From CAISDA01 sp050258555 (GTDB taxonomy: Bacteria > Bacteroidota > Ignavibacteria > UBA10030 > UBA8401), in contig JBLMZA010000128.1 of assembly GCA_050258555.1 (NCBI GenBank), positions 1 to 64,000 on the forward strand: a DNA stretch of 64,000 nucleotides. Reading direction: 5' to 3'. Positions 53,183 through 61,798 of the stretch are shown here, piece after piece (the stretch's first letter is position 1; each line of letters begins with the position of its first letter). A program made the translations under genes and the position numbers. Under the pieces are notes generated by a model that saw only the letters and a list, made by a program, of their open reading frames with translations, made no database searches and had not been told where the DNA came from.

Positions 53183-54709
53183 TCATTCCTCGACGGGTGT
53201 GAGAGGGGAGATTGCCGGGCCATTGATCACATGGCCGTCGATGTTATCGAAACGCGATCCGTGGCAGGGACAGTCCCATGTTTTTTCAAGAGGATTCCAG
53301 GAGACGATGCATTTCAGATGCGTGCAGACGGCCGAATGCACATGAAAATCGCCTTCAAGATCGCGATAGACCGCATGCTTCTTCAGTCCCTCGCGGATCA
53401 CCGCACCGCCGCCCGGCATCACGTCCGCCTTATGCTTCGCCTCGCCGCCCGTAATGAGTTCCATGTATTCCGCCGCAACATTGATATTCTCCTTCACGAA
53501 CTCTCCCGCTCCCGCCAGCGTCATGCGCGAGGGATCGTAGAGCTTCGCCCAGGGATTTTCGCGGTTCATGATGAGATCGGTGATCAGCATGCCGGCAATG
53601 GTGCCATGCGTCATGCCGTTGCCGGAATCGCCCGTTGCAATATACACATTTTCCTCGTCCATCGGATTGCGGCCGATATAGGCCAGTCCGTCCACGGGCT
53701 CCATCACCTGTCCGGACCATCGGTAGTCCACCGACTCGATCATCGGAAAGCGCTCGCGGGCCCAGCCTTCAAGGTTGTTCAATCGGAGTTCCTGATCGTG
53801 CGCCTGGCCGGTCTTGTGATCTTCTCCGCCGACGATCAGCATGTCGTAGCCGTCGAAAGGCGTCCGGCGCACATAATGATACGGATCGCCCGTGTCCCAT
53901 AAAAGCATCAGCGGATAGGAATCTTTCGGAATGCGGGCGCCGATCACGTACGTGCGGTAGGGCGCCTGCTTCGTATGGATCGCCACAAGATTGTTGAACG
54001 GCGTGTTGGTGGCGATGACGACGGCCGCACAGGAAACGACCGCCCCCGTGCTCGTCTGCACCATCGCCGAGCTTCCGCCCTTGACCGTATCGGCATGCGT
54101 ATAGGTATAGATCTCTCCGCCCATGCGGCGGATGGCATGCGCAAGGCCGTTCAGATATTTCATGATGTGGAATTGTCCCTGCATCGGATATTTGACCGCC
54201 GCTCCGAAGTCGTAGCGTGCGTACGGAACCGATGCCGGGTATTCCATGCCGGGAATGCCAGTGCGCTTGCATGCCTCGAATTCATTCTTCAGCATGTCGG
54301 ATGGACCGCCCGCATGGAGCACGAGATATCCGTCGAGCCGTGTGAATTCGCAGGCGATCGCTTCGCGTCCGACGATCTCTTCGATGCGGTCGACGGCGGC
54401 GCTGTGGCTGGCATAGGCCAGACGCGCTCCGTCGGCGCCGAAGGATTTTTCGATCTCCGCATAATGCTCATCGAGCGCACTGGCCAGATGGGCCGTCGTG
54501 CGGCACGATTCTCCGCCCCCGACAAGACCGTCGTCGATCACGATCACGGACTTTCCCTCGCGCGCCAGATGATACGCCGTCGTCAACCCGGCGATTCCTG
54601 CGCCGACGACACAGACATCGGCCGTGGCGGTGCCGAAGAGCTGCGTGTGAGGCGCGGCTTCTTCCATTGCCGCCCACACCGGGACTGATTCACCGGAATC
54701 CGGTTTCAT
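53183..54709 (-). CDS. FAD-dependent oxidoreductase with C-terminal Rieske [2Fe-2S] domain
   Basis: A 508-residue DAO-type flavoprotein. The FAD motif is VCVVGAGIAGLTTAYHLARE, with ATGDSGNGMTHGTIAG near residue 345. The last 85 residues are a Rieske domain with both cluster motifs, CTHLKC and CPCHGSRFD. The architecture matches a widespread group of YuxG-like/GlpA-like oxidases coupled to a Rieske centre; the natural substrate is unknown. The start ATG 54709 follows GGGGAGG. It lies three bases upstream of the subtilase gene, which is unexpected functionally. Confidence 0.9.
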   Translation of the reverse strand: MKPDSGESVPVWAAMEEAAPHTQLFGTATADVCVVGAGIAGLTTAYHLAREGKSVIVIDDGLVGGGESCRTTAHLASALDEHYAEIEKSFGADGARLAYASHSAAVDRIEEIVGREAIACEFTRLDGYLVLHAGGPSDMLKNEFEACKRTGIPGMEYPASVPYARYDFGAAVKYPMQGQFHIMKYLNGLAHAIRRMGGEIYTYTHADTVKGGSSAMVQTSTGAVVSCAAVVIATNTPFNNLVAIHTKQAPYRTYVIGARIPKDSYPLMLLWDTGDPYHYVRRTPFDGYDMLIVGGEDHKTGQAHDQELRLNNLEGWARERFPMIESVDYRWSGQVMEPVDGLAYIGRNPMDEENVYIATGDSGNGMTHGTIAGMLITDLIMNRENPWAKLYDPSRMTLAGAGEFVKENINVAAEYMELITGGEAKHKADVMPGGGAVIREGLKKHAVYRDLEGDFHVHSAVCTHLKCIVSWNPLEKTWDCPCHGSRFDNIDGHVINGPAISPLTPVEE

Positions 54710-54778
54710 CGCATTTCCTCCCCATGGTGAGTGTCGCATGTGACAACAGAAAGTTCTGGCAGGATGGTTCCTCGCCGC

Positions 54779-55717
54779 TTATGGGCGGAGCGATTGAAGC
54801 TGTCGGAAGAGTTCGACTTCCTTCTCGCTTAACTGTTCGGGAAGCGTGACGGAAACGGTCACATACATATCGCCGAACCCGGACTTCGATCCGTAGACCG
54901 GCATTCCCAGCCCCTGCAGGCGCAGCACCGTTCCATTCTGCGTGCGGGCGGGAATTTCCATATTGATCGTGCCCTTCAGCGTTTTCAATCGGACCTTGCC
55001 TCCGAGCACGGCGGTGTAGAGATCGACCGGCTGCGTCCGATAGACATCGTTGCCTTTGCGCTCGAGCTTCTCATCGGGAGTCACGCGCACGGTGATAAGA
55101 AGATCACCCGGTGTCCCCCCTCCCGTTCCCTGGCTTCCCTTGCCCGGCACGCGCAGCACCTGCCCGTCGGCGATGCCGGGCCTGATTGTCAGCTTGATCG
55201 TCTGGTTGCGTATCGAGATCAGGCGCACCGTGCCGCGGTATGCCTCCTCGAGCGAGAGCACGGCCTCGGCTTCGACGTCCTGTCCCCGCGCGCTTCGCTG
55301 GCGCCGCCGCGAGCGCTCACCGGTTCGTGCTCCGAACATCGATTCAAAAACGTCGCCCAGCCCTTCCCCTCCGAAGATTTCACTGAACTCCTCTTCGCTC
55401 ATGGGACGCGACTGGCCCTGGCCGCCTCCGGCGTATTGTCCCCAGTTGAAGCCACCGCCGGCCTCTCCGCCGGCGCCCGCCTCTGCGGCATAGCGCTCGA
55501 AGTCCGCTCCGAACTGGTCGTATTTCCGGCGCTTTTCCGGATCGCTCAGAACGGAATTGGCTTCATTGATCTCTTTGAATTTTTCTTCGGCGGCTTTGTC
55601 GCCTTTGGTCTTGTCGGGATGATACTGCTGGGCAAGCTTTCGGTATGCTTTTTTGATCTTGTCGGCCGAGGCATTTTTATCGACGCCCAAGATCGCATAG
55701 TAGTCTTTGTGGGCCAT
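54779..55717 (-). CDS. cbpA: DnaJ-class co-chaperone (CbpA type, no zinc finger)
   Basis: A 312-residue J-domain protein. The J domain (1-68) includes HPDK, the Gly/Phe-rich linker spans about 75-125, and the two C-terminal substrate-binding beta domains run from about 150 to 310 (VRLISIRNQTIKLTIRPGI, GDLLITVRV). There is no CxxCxGxG zinc-binding region, so it is class II like CbpA. It stimulates DnaK. It is probably stress-induced, given its neighbours. Confidence 0.92.
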   Translation of the reverse strand: MAHKDYYAILGVDKNASADKIKKAYRKLAQQYHPDKTKGDKAAEEKFKEINEANSVLSDPEKRRKYDQFGADFERYAAEAGAGGEAGGGFNWGQYAGGGQGQSRPMSEEEFSEIFGGEGLGDVFESMFGARTGERSRRRQRSARGQDVEAEAVLSLEEAYRGTVRLISIRNQTIKLTIRPGIADGQVLRVPGKGSQGTGGGTPGDLLITVRVTPDEKLERKGNDVYRTQPVDLYTAVLGGKVRLKTLKGTINMEIPARTQNGTVLRLQGLGMPVYGSKSGFGDMYVTVSVTLPEQLSEKEVELFRQLQSLRP

Positions 55718-55790
55718 ATCCGCATCTTCTCACGCGCCGCGCGCATGGGGGCCGCACGGGGCGGCGCCGCGTATATCGTTTGTGAAACAG

Positions 55791-55823
55791 GAAGGGCCTG
55801 AACCGCCTTCATTCAGGCCCTTC
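55791..55823 (-). terminator. Hairpin terminator after the Gly-Thr repeat gene
   Basis: GAAGGGCCTGAA (55791-55802) pairs perfectly with TTCAGGCCCTTC (55812-55823) around a nine-base loop. It lies 20 bases beyond the stop of the Gly-Thr repeat gene; in minus-strand RNA it is followed by CTGTTTC. Separates that gene from cbpA. Confidence 0.65.
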
Positions 55824-55843
55824 GTTTCCACCCCATTCATTGT

Positions 55844-56647
55844 TTACCGGTTGTTGCTGCGGCCCGTACTGCCTGGTGTATACTGGAATTGCGTCGTTTT
55901 CGATGTTCCGTCGACCGTCAGATTCAGCGTGAACGAATACTGGCCTTTTTCATCCAGGTCCACCTGTGCGTCATAATGGTCGCCCATCGGTTTCAGATCG
56001 GCCGATGTGGTCTTCATCGACGGTGACGTGACCTGCACCGTGCCGGAAATATCGCTCATCGGGCGGCTGCTCGACGACCCGTCGGTCGCTTCCACCACCA
56101 CATGATACGTTCCGCTGCCGCTCGAGCCGCTGGTGCCCGATCCGCTGCGGTTGGTTCCCATCGAGCCGGTGCCGGTGCCGGTTGAACCCGTACCCACACC
56201 CGTTCCCGTGCCTGTTCCGGTCCCCGTTCCGCGACGGTCGGTGCCGATGCCCGTGCCGGTACCGGTTGAGCCGGTGCCGCTGCGATCGGTTCCGGTGCCA
56301 ATGCCCGTGCCGGTGCCGGTCCTATCCGTGCCGGTGCCCGTGCCCATGCGGTCGGAGCCCGAACGGTTATCCGTTCCCATCCTGCCGCCCCTGTCATTCA
56401 TACCCGCACTGTCTTTCATTCCTTTTGTATCCATCATTTTCTCATGCTCTGCATCGCTCATCACCCAGACACGAATGTGCGTGCCTTGCACGGTCGCCTC
56501 GTGAACGGGCTTCCCCATCATCGTGCTGTGCTGATGGCTCTGTGATCCGGAGCCGGAAGTATTTTTGTCGGTGCCATACTGCGCGAACACCGGAACTGCC
56601 AATAACCCTGCCAGGACTGCTGAAAGAAACACATGTTTCGTTTTCAT
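55844..56647 (-). CDS. Exported Gly-Thr repeat protein
   Basis: A 267-residue secreted protein: signal peptide (about 1-22, ending VFAQ), a His/Met/Asp-rich segment (35-85, including EHEKMMDTKGMKD) and a degenerate Gly-Thr/Gly-Ser repeat at about 87-185. A C-terminal beta-sandwich-like domain (about 185-260: TYHVVVEATDGSSS, GHYDA-type strand HYDAQVDLDEKGQY) follows, resembling small periplasmic metal- or copper-related YtkA-like domains. The repeat is probably a flexible linker. Ribosome-binding site AAAGGAT. The conserved motif lies 114-147 bases upstream, so it joins the proposed regulon. Confidence 0.7.
   Translation of the reverse strand: MKTKHVFLSAVLAGLLAVPVFAQYGTDKNTSGSGSQSHQHSTMMGKPVHEATVQGTHIRVWVMSDAEHEKMMDTKGMKDSAGMNDRGGRMGTDNRSGSDRMGTGTGTDRTGTGTGIGTGTDRSGTGSTGTGTGIGTDRRGTGTGTGTGTGVGTGSTGTGTGSMGTNRSGSGTSGSSGSGTYHVVVEATDGSSSSRPMSDISGTVQVTSPSMKTTSADLKPMGDHYDAQVDLDEKGQYSFTLNLTVDGTSKTTQFQYTPGSTGRSNNR
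56140..56385 (-). repeat. Degenerate short tandem repeats coding Gly-Thr units
   Basis: Within the Gly-Thr protein gene, six-base units of the type GGCACC/GGTACC coding Gly-Thr recur with variants (Gly-Ile-Gly-Thr, Asp-Arg-Ser/Thr-Gly-Thr). Copy number probably varies between strains by slippage. Confidence 0.7.
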
Positions 56648-56760
56648 AGAACATCCTTTCAGATTTTGTTTTGATTGATTGAAGCGACATGCGTGTGGCC
56701 GCTTTCCTTCCTTCCCTCCTTATTGATTTGTGTAACATACACACCCCGGTCCTCAGATGG

Positions 56761-56794
56761 TATCGACCATAGGGATGAAAATCGGTTTACATCC
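56761..56794 (-). promoter_or_regulatory. Copy 4 of the conserved upstream motif (Gly-Thr protein gene)
   Basis: Minus-strand order: GGATGTAAACC, GATTTTCATCC, CTATGGTCGAT. The box TATGTTAC begins 38 bases after the start of CATCC, with predicted start near 56727 and an 80-base leader. It is more divergent than the other three but has the same order, orientation and spacing. The rest of the 181-base gap shows nothing else clear. Confidence 0.55.
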
Positions 56795-56828
56795 TAAGGT
56801 TGAAAACATTGGTCTCCACACGCTCGCA

Positions 56829-57986
56829 TCATTCGCTCCATCCCGTGGGAAGCGGCGGAGGAATGACGGAGTTCTTATCCTGTTCGATCGATTCATTATA
56901 GAGCCCTCTGCGCGCCGCGCTGTTGCACTTCGCCCGGTGCAGCAGCTCCTGCTGCGCCACAGGAACGTTGGCCTCGTCGCCTTTCCATGCCTCGAGGGCC
57001 GGCTGCTGGATCGCCCGCGAGTATGAAAACGTGAGCGCCCAGGGCATGCGCGTGCGGAACCGCAGATTCATTTCATTGAGCCGCGCCGAGGCAAGCACCG
57101 CCGGCTGGCCTCCCGAGAGAAAGGCGATGCAGGGCACGGCGGCCGGCACCGCGCGCAGAAGGCAGGCGACGGTGGCATCGGCGACTTCGGCGACGGAGGA
57201 CTTCTGCCGCGTCTGCTCCAGACCGGGCAGCACCATATTCGGCTTCAGAATCATGTATTCGAAGGCGACGCGCTGCGCGGAGAGTTCGGCAAAGACCGCA
57301 TGCTGCACTTCTTCCGTCACCGTGAAGCAGCGTTCGATCGTATGACTTCCATTCATGAGCACTTCCGGTTCGACGATCGGCACGAGTCCCGCTTCCTGAC
57401 ACAGCGCCGCATAGCGCGCCAGCACGTGGGCATTGGCCCGGATGCATCCGGATGTCGGAATGCCTTCGCCGATGGCGATCACGGCGCGCCATTTGGCGAA
57501 GCGGGCGCCGAGCCGGACGTACTCGGCCAGACGGGCGCGCAATCCGTCGAGCCCTTCCGTGATCTTTTCACCGGGAAAGGCCGGCATGTCCTTTGCTCCG
57601 GCATCGACCTTGATGCCGGGCACGATGCCCGCCTCGCTCAGAAGCCTGATCAGCGGCACGCCGTCCTTCGTCGATTGGCGGATGGTCTCGTCGACCAGTA
57701 TCGCTCCGCTGATGAATTCCGAAAGGCCGGGCGTGGTCACGATGAGCTCGCGGTAGGCCCTTCGCATGTCCTCGCTTTGGCTGATGCCCGCCTGCGCAAA
57801 GCGGTTGTTGCATGTGGGCGTGCTTTCATCCATCGCCAAAAGGCCCTTGCCTTCCGATGTGAGGGCGCGGATGGTGTCCTCGAGCCGCAACGCCGATGTC
57901 TGCGAAAATCCTCTGTTGAGCGACACAAGCGCGGCCGATGCCGGGTCGATGCCGGTTCCCTTCTCCGATGCCGTCAGCACATTCAT
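56829..57986 (-). CDS. Fructose-bisphosphate aldolase, class I
   Basis: A 385-residue Schiff-base aldolase splitting fructose-1,6-bisphosphate. Typical parts: GKGLLAMDESTPTCNNRF, VPGIKVDAGAKDM, AKWRAVIAIGEGIPT, IVEPEVLMNGSH, the Schiff-base Lys in YMILKPNMVLPG, and IAFLSGGQ. This is the animal/plant-like class I form, found in some bacteria. The start follows GGGGGG; it lies 15 bases after the phosphoketolase gene, so the gnd-xfp-fba order suggests one operon joining pentose phosphate and glycolysis. Confidence 0.94.
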   Translation of the reverse strand: MNVLTASEKGTGIDPASAALVSLNRGFSQTSALRLEDTIRALTSEGKGLLAMDESTPTCNNRFAQAGISQSEDMRRAYRELIVTTPGLSEFISGAILVDETIRQSTKDGVPLIRLLSEAGIVPGIKVDAGAKDMPAFPGEKITEGLDGLRARLAEYVRLGARFAKWRAVIAIGEGIPTSGCIRANAHVLARYAALCQEAGLVPIVEPEVLMNGSHTIERCFTVTEEVQHAVFAELSAQRVAFEYMILKPNMVLPGLEQTRQKSSVAEVADATVACLLRAVPAAVPCIAFLSGGQPAVLASARLNEMNLRFRTRMPWALTFSYSRAIQQPALEAWKGDEANVPVAQQELLHRAKCNSAARRGLYNESIEQDKNSVIPPPLPTGWSE

Positions 57987-58001
57987 CGATTCGTCCCCCC
58001 T

Positions 58002-60404
58002 TCATTGATTCCACTTCCAGTCCCGCACTTCCGGCAGATCCTCGCCGTGTTCGCGGATGTATGCGGCATGCTCGGCCAGTTTCGCCTCCGCAATGCCTTT
58101 AAACACCGCCGCTTCCTTTTCCATTCCCCGGATATGGTTCAGCGCATCCATGGCGAGATGGAACCGGTCCAGTTCGTTTCTGACCACCATGTCGAACGGC
58201 GTCGTCGTCGTTCCCTCTTCCTTGTATCCATGCACGTGCATATTCTCATGGCATGAACGCTTGTATGTGAGCAGATGGATGAGCTTCGGATAGCCGTGAA
58301 AGGCGAAGATCACCGGCGCCTCTTCCGGGAAGAGTTCGCCGAACGCCTCGTCCGAGAGTCCGTGCGGATGCTCTTCCGGCGGCTGCAGCGCAAGAAGATC
58401 GACGATGTTGACGACGCTCAGCCTGATTGCCGGAACCTGACGGCGCAGCAGATCGACCGCCGCCAGCGTCTCGAGCGTGGGCACGTCTCCGCAGCAGGCA
58501 AGCACGGCATCTGGCTCGCGGCCTTCATCGGTGCACGCCCACTCCCAGCGCCCCAGCCCGGCGGCGCAATGCTTCACCGCCGCATCCATCTCCAACCACT
58601 GCGGCTCGGGCTGCTTGCCGGCGATGATGACGTTCACATAATTGCGGCTTCGCAGGCAGTGATCGGTCACCGACAGCAGCGTATTGGCATCGGGCGGAAG
58701 ATATACGCGCACGATGGCCGGCTTTTTGGTCACGACATGATCGATGAATCCCGGATCCTGATGGCTGAATCCGTTATGATCCTGCCGCCACACATGCGAC
58801 GAGAGCAGATAATTGAGCGAGGCGATCGGCGCGCGCCACGGCGTGCCGGCGGCTTCCTTGAGCCACTTTGCATGCTGATTGAACATCGAGTCGACGATGT
58901 GCACAAACGCCTCGTAACACGAGAAAAATCCGTGCCGCCCGGTGAGCAGATATCCCTCGAGCCAGCCTTCGCACTGATGCTCGCTCAGCATTTCCATCAC
59001 GCGGCCGCGGGGCGAGACGCAGACATCCGACGGACGGATCTTCGCCGTCGACGTGCGCGATGTGGCCTCGAACACGGCCATCCAGCGGTTGGACGCCGTC
59101 TCATCGGGACTGAAGATGCGGAAGTTGCGCTCCGTATCGTTCATCCTCAGCACGTCCCTGATCAGTTCGCCCTGCACCTTCGTCGATTCGGCCTCGAGGC
59201 GTCCGGGCTCGCCGACAGGGACGGCATAGGAACGGAAATCGGGAAGGTGCAGATCCTTCAATAAGCGTCCCCCATTGGCATGCGGATTGGCTCCCATGCG
59301 CCGCTCTCCTGCAGGGGCGAGTTCGGCCAGGTCTGCTTTCAGACGGCCCGTCTCGTCGAACAATTCTTCGGGATGATAGCTCTTCATCCAGGATTCGAGC
59401 AGTGCAAGGTGTTCCGGATTTTCGCGCACATCGGTGACGGGCACCTGATGCGAACGGAACGAACCCTCGACCGGATGATGATCCACTTCCTCCGGACCGG
59501 TCCAGCCTTTGGGCGTGCGAAGGATGATCATGGGCCACGAAGGACGCTGCGAAAAGCCGTTGGCCCGCGCATCCGACTGGATCGCTCGGATCGTCCGGAC
59601 GATCTCATCGAGCACCGAGGCCAGCTGCGTGTGCACCGACATCGGATCGGCGCCTTCCACGACATAGGGCGTATAGCCGTACCCGCGGAAGAGCTGGTCG
59701 AGCTCCTCTTCGCTGATGCGCGCGAAGATCGTCGGTCCCGCGATCTTGTAGCCGTTCAAATGTAGAATCGGAAGCACGGCGCCGTCGTGCACGGGATTGA
59801 GGAACTTGTTCGAATGCCAGCTCGTGGCAAGCGGACCGGTTTCCGCCTCGCCGTCTCCGATCACGCATGCGGCGATGAGATTCGGATTGTCGAAGGCGGC
59901 TCCGTATGCATGGGCAAGCGAATAGCCGAGCTCTCCGCCTTCATTGATCGAGCCGGGAGTTTCGGCCGCCGCGTGGCTGGGTATGCCGCCGGGAAACGAA
60001 AATTGTTTGAAGAACTTTCTCATGCCCTCTTCATCCTGCGTGATCGAGGGATAGAGTTCGCTGTACGTGCCTTCAAGGTAGGTGTTCGCCGTGAGCGCGG
60101 GTCCGCCGTGGCCCGGACCGGCAATGAAGATCATGTCGAGGTCGTAGCGCCTGATGATGCGGTTCAAATGCACATACAGAAGATTCAGCCCCGGCGTCGT
60201 TCCGAAATGTCCCAGGAGCCGCGGCTTGATGTGCTCGGCACGCAGCGGCTCTTTCAGAAGCGGATTGTCATACAAATAAATCTGTCCGACCGACAGATAG
60301 TTCGCAGCCCGCCAGTAGCGGTTGATCTTTTCCAGCAATTCGGACGGAAGCGGCTCACTTGTTCCACTGCGTGTGGAAGACTCCATCTTCATCGATTCGT
60401 TCAT
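58002..60404 (-). CDS. xfp: Phosphoketolase (xylulose-5-P/fructose-6-P)
   Basis: An 800-residue thiamine-diphosphate enzyme splitting xylulose-5-phosphate (or fructose-6-phosphate) to acetyl phosphate and an aldose phosphate. Signatures: LSVGQIYLYDNPLL, AGPGHGGPALTANTYLEG, CVIGDGEAETGPLATSWHSN and LPILHLNGYKI. The start overlaps the end of gnd by 50 bases; no start codon exists after the gnd stop that keeps the full domain, so the overlap is real. It produces acetyl-CoA precursors without carbon loss from pentose phosphates. Confidence 0.95.
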   Translation of the reverse strand: MNESMKMESSTRSGTSEPLPSELLEKINRYWRAANYLSVGQIYLYDNPLLKEPLRAEHIKPRLLGHFGTTPGLNLLYVHLNRIIRRYDLDMIFIAGPGHGGPALTANTYLEGTYSELYPSITQDEEGMRKFFKQFSFPGGIPSHAAAETPGSINEGGELGYSLAHAYGAAFDNPNLIAACVIGDGEAETGPLATSWHSNKFLNPVHDGAVLPILHLNGYKIAGPTIFARISEEELDQLFRGYGYTPYVVEGADPMSVHTQLASVLDEIVRTIRAIQSDARANGFSQRPSWPMIILRTPKGWTGPEEVDHHPVEGSFRSHQVPVTDVRENPEHLALLESWMKSYHPEELFDETGRLKADLAELAPAGERRMGANPHANGGRLLKDLHLPDFRSYAVPVGEPGRLEAESTKVQGELIRDVLRMNDTERNFRIFSPDETASNRWMAVFEATSRTSTAKIRPSDVCVSPRGRVMEMLSEHQCEGWLEGYLLTGRHGFFSCYEAFVHIVDSMFNQHAKWLKEAAGTPWRAPIASLNYLLSSHVWRQDHNGFSHQDPGFIDHVVTKKPAIVRVYLPPDANTLLSVTDHCLRSRNYVNVIIAGKQPEPQWLEMDAAVKHCAAGLGRWEWACTDEGREPDAVLACCGDVPTLETLAAVDLLRRQVPAIRLSVVNIVDLLALQPPEEHPHGLSDEAFGELFPEEAPVIFAFHGYPKLIHLLTYKRSCHENMHVHGYKEEGTTTTPFDMVVRNELDRFHLAMDALNHIRGMEKEAAVFKGIAEAKLAEHAAYIREHGEDLPEVRDWKWNQ

Positions 60405-61776
60405 ACGTGTGAGCTCCGAAATAATCGCGCTGCGCCTGGATGAGATTGGCGGGAATCCAGCCGCTGCGGAATGTGTCGATGTATGAAAGCACGCTCATCA
60501 ATCCCGGCGCCGGAATACGCATCTGCGCCGCATCGCACACGATCGAACGGAGCGCGGGCTCGCATGCGCCGATGAGTTCCGAGATCGCTGTGTCGGCAAG
60601 AAGATTCGTGAGCGACCGGTCGCGCCGGAAGGCGCTCCTCACATCTTCGAGCAGGGCGGAGCGGATGATGCATCCGCCGCGCCAGATGCGCGCCGTCGCT
60701 TCGAGATCGGTTCCGTACTCATACTCCTGCGATGCTTCGGCCAGCAGATGCATGCCCTGCGCATACGAGACGATCATTCCCGCATAGAGCGCATCTTCGA
60801 GCCTTGCAATCAGCTCCTTCCTTTCCCCCTTGAATGCGGGAATATCATAGGTGTGGAGAGGGATCCGCTTCTGCCGCAGCAGCTCGAGCGCCGAGAAATC
60901 GCGCATCATCACGGCGCTGTCGATCGAAGGCACGGGCACATGCAGTTCCATCGCGCTCCGCGACGTCCACATGCCGGTTCCTTTCTGTCGAGCCACGCCG
61001 AGGATTTCATCGATGAGCCGGCGCCCGGTCTTGTCGTCCGTCTTTTGAAAAATCTGCGCCGTGATCTCGATCAAAAAACTCTTCAGGCGCCCTTCGTTCC
61101 ACCGCACGAACGTCTCATGGAGCTCATCGTCGTTCATGCCGAGTCCGCGCTTCATCAGATCGTAGGCTTCGGCGATCAGCTCCATGATGGCATACTCGAT
61201 GCCGTTATGCACCATCTTCACGAAGTGCCCGGCCGCATCGGGCCCGAGATAGGTCACGCACGGCTCTCCGTCCACCTCCGCGGCGACGGCTTCGAGCATC
61301 CGCCGCACATACTCGTAGGCGGGCTTCGAGCCGCCGGGCATGATGCTCGGTCCGAGCCGCGCTCCCTCCTCTCCGCCCGAGATGCCCACGCCGAGAAACT
61401 CGATGCCCTTTGCGTTGAGCCGGCGCATGCGCGCGCTCGTGTCTTTGAAATATGAATTTCCCCCGTCGATCACGAGGTCCCCGGGCTGAATGTGCGGAAG
61501 CAGCTCGTCGATCACCATATCGACGACGGGACCGGCGGGGACCAGGAGCATGATGACGCGGGGAATGCGAAGCATCTGCACCAGCTCATGGATCGAATCG
61601 GCGGCGGCCTCTCCGGTCCGCGCTTCGGCCTCGAGGTGCGTGCGCTGCGCGGGATCGCGGTCGTAGCCCGCGCCGGGAAATCCGCGCGAGGCGAGATTCA
61701 ACAGCAGATTGCGCCCCATTGTTCCCAGGCCGATCATTCCGATCTCGAAGCCCGGAGGAGCAATGCGTTCGTCCAT
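60355..61776 (-). CDS. gnd: 6-phosphogluconate dehydrogenase, decarboxylating
   Basis: A 473-residue enzyme giving ribulose-5-phosphate, CO2 and NADPH. Cofactor motif IGLGTMGRNLLLNLA; substrate motifs FLGVGISGGEEGARLGPSIM and HFVKMVHNGIEYAIMELI; the C-terminal helical domain is complete. The open frame extends upstream to 61929, but ATG 61776 begins the Rossmann fold and has an AAAGGAT site. It completes the oxidative pentose phosphate route with zwf and pgl 12 kb away, and is 22 bases after the second YihY gene. Confidence 0.96.
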   Translation of the reverse strand: MDERIAPPGFEIGMIGLGTMGRNLLLNLASRGFPGAGYDRDPAQRTHLEAEARTGEAAADSIHELVQMLRIPRVIMLLVPAGPVVDMVIDELLPHIQPGDLVIDGGNSYFKDTSARMRRLNAKGIEFLGVGISGGEEGARLGPSIMPGGSKPAYEYVRRMLEAVAAEVDGEPCVTYLGPDAAGHFVKMVHNGIEYAIMELIAEAYDLMKRGLGMNDDELHETFVRWNEGRLKSFLIEITAQIFQKTDDKTGRRLIDEILGVARQKGTGMWTSRSAMELHVPVPSIDSAVMMRDFSALELLRQKRIPLHTYDIPAFKGERKELIARLEDALYAGMIVSYAQGMHLLAEASQEYEYGTDLEATARIWRGGCIIRSALLEDVRSAFRRDRSLTNLLADTAISELIGACEPALRSIVCDAAQMRIPAPGLMSVLSYIDTFRSGWIPANLIQAQRDYFGAHTYERIDEDGVFHTQWNK

Positions 61777-61798
61777 TGCACACGATCCTTTGTCTTGA

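Noticed and set aside
56140..56385. Repeat region considered as CRISPR or intergenic satellite
   Set aside because: Units are six bases, in frame within a secreted protein gene, without spacers.
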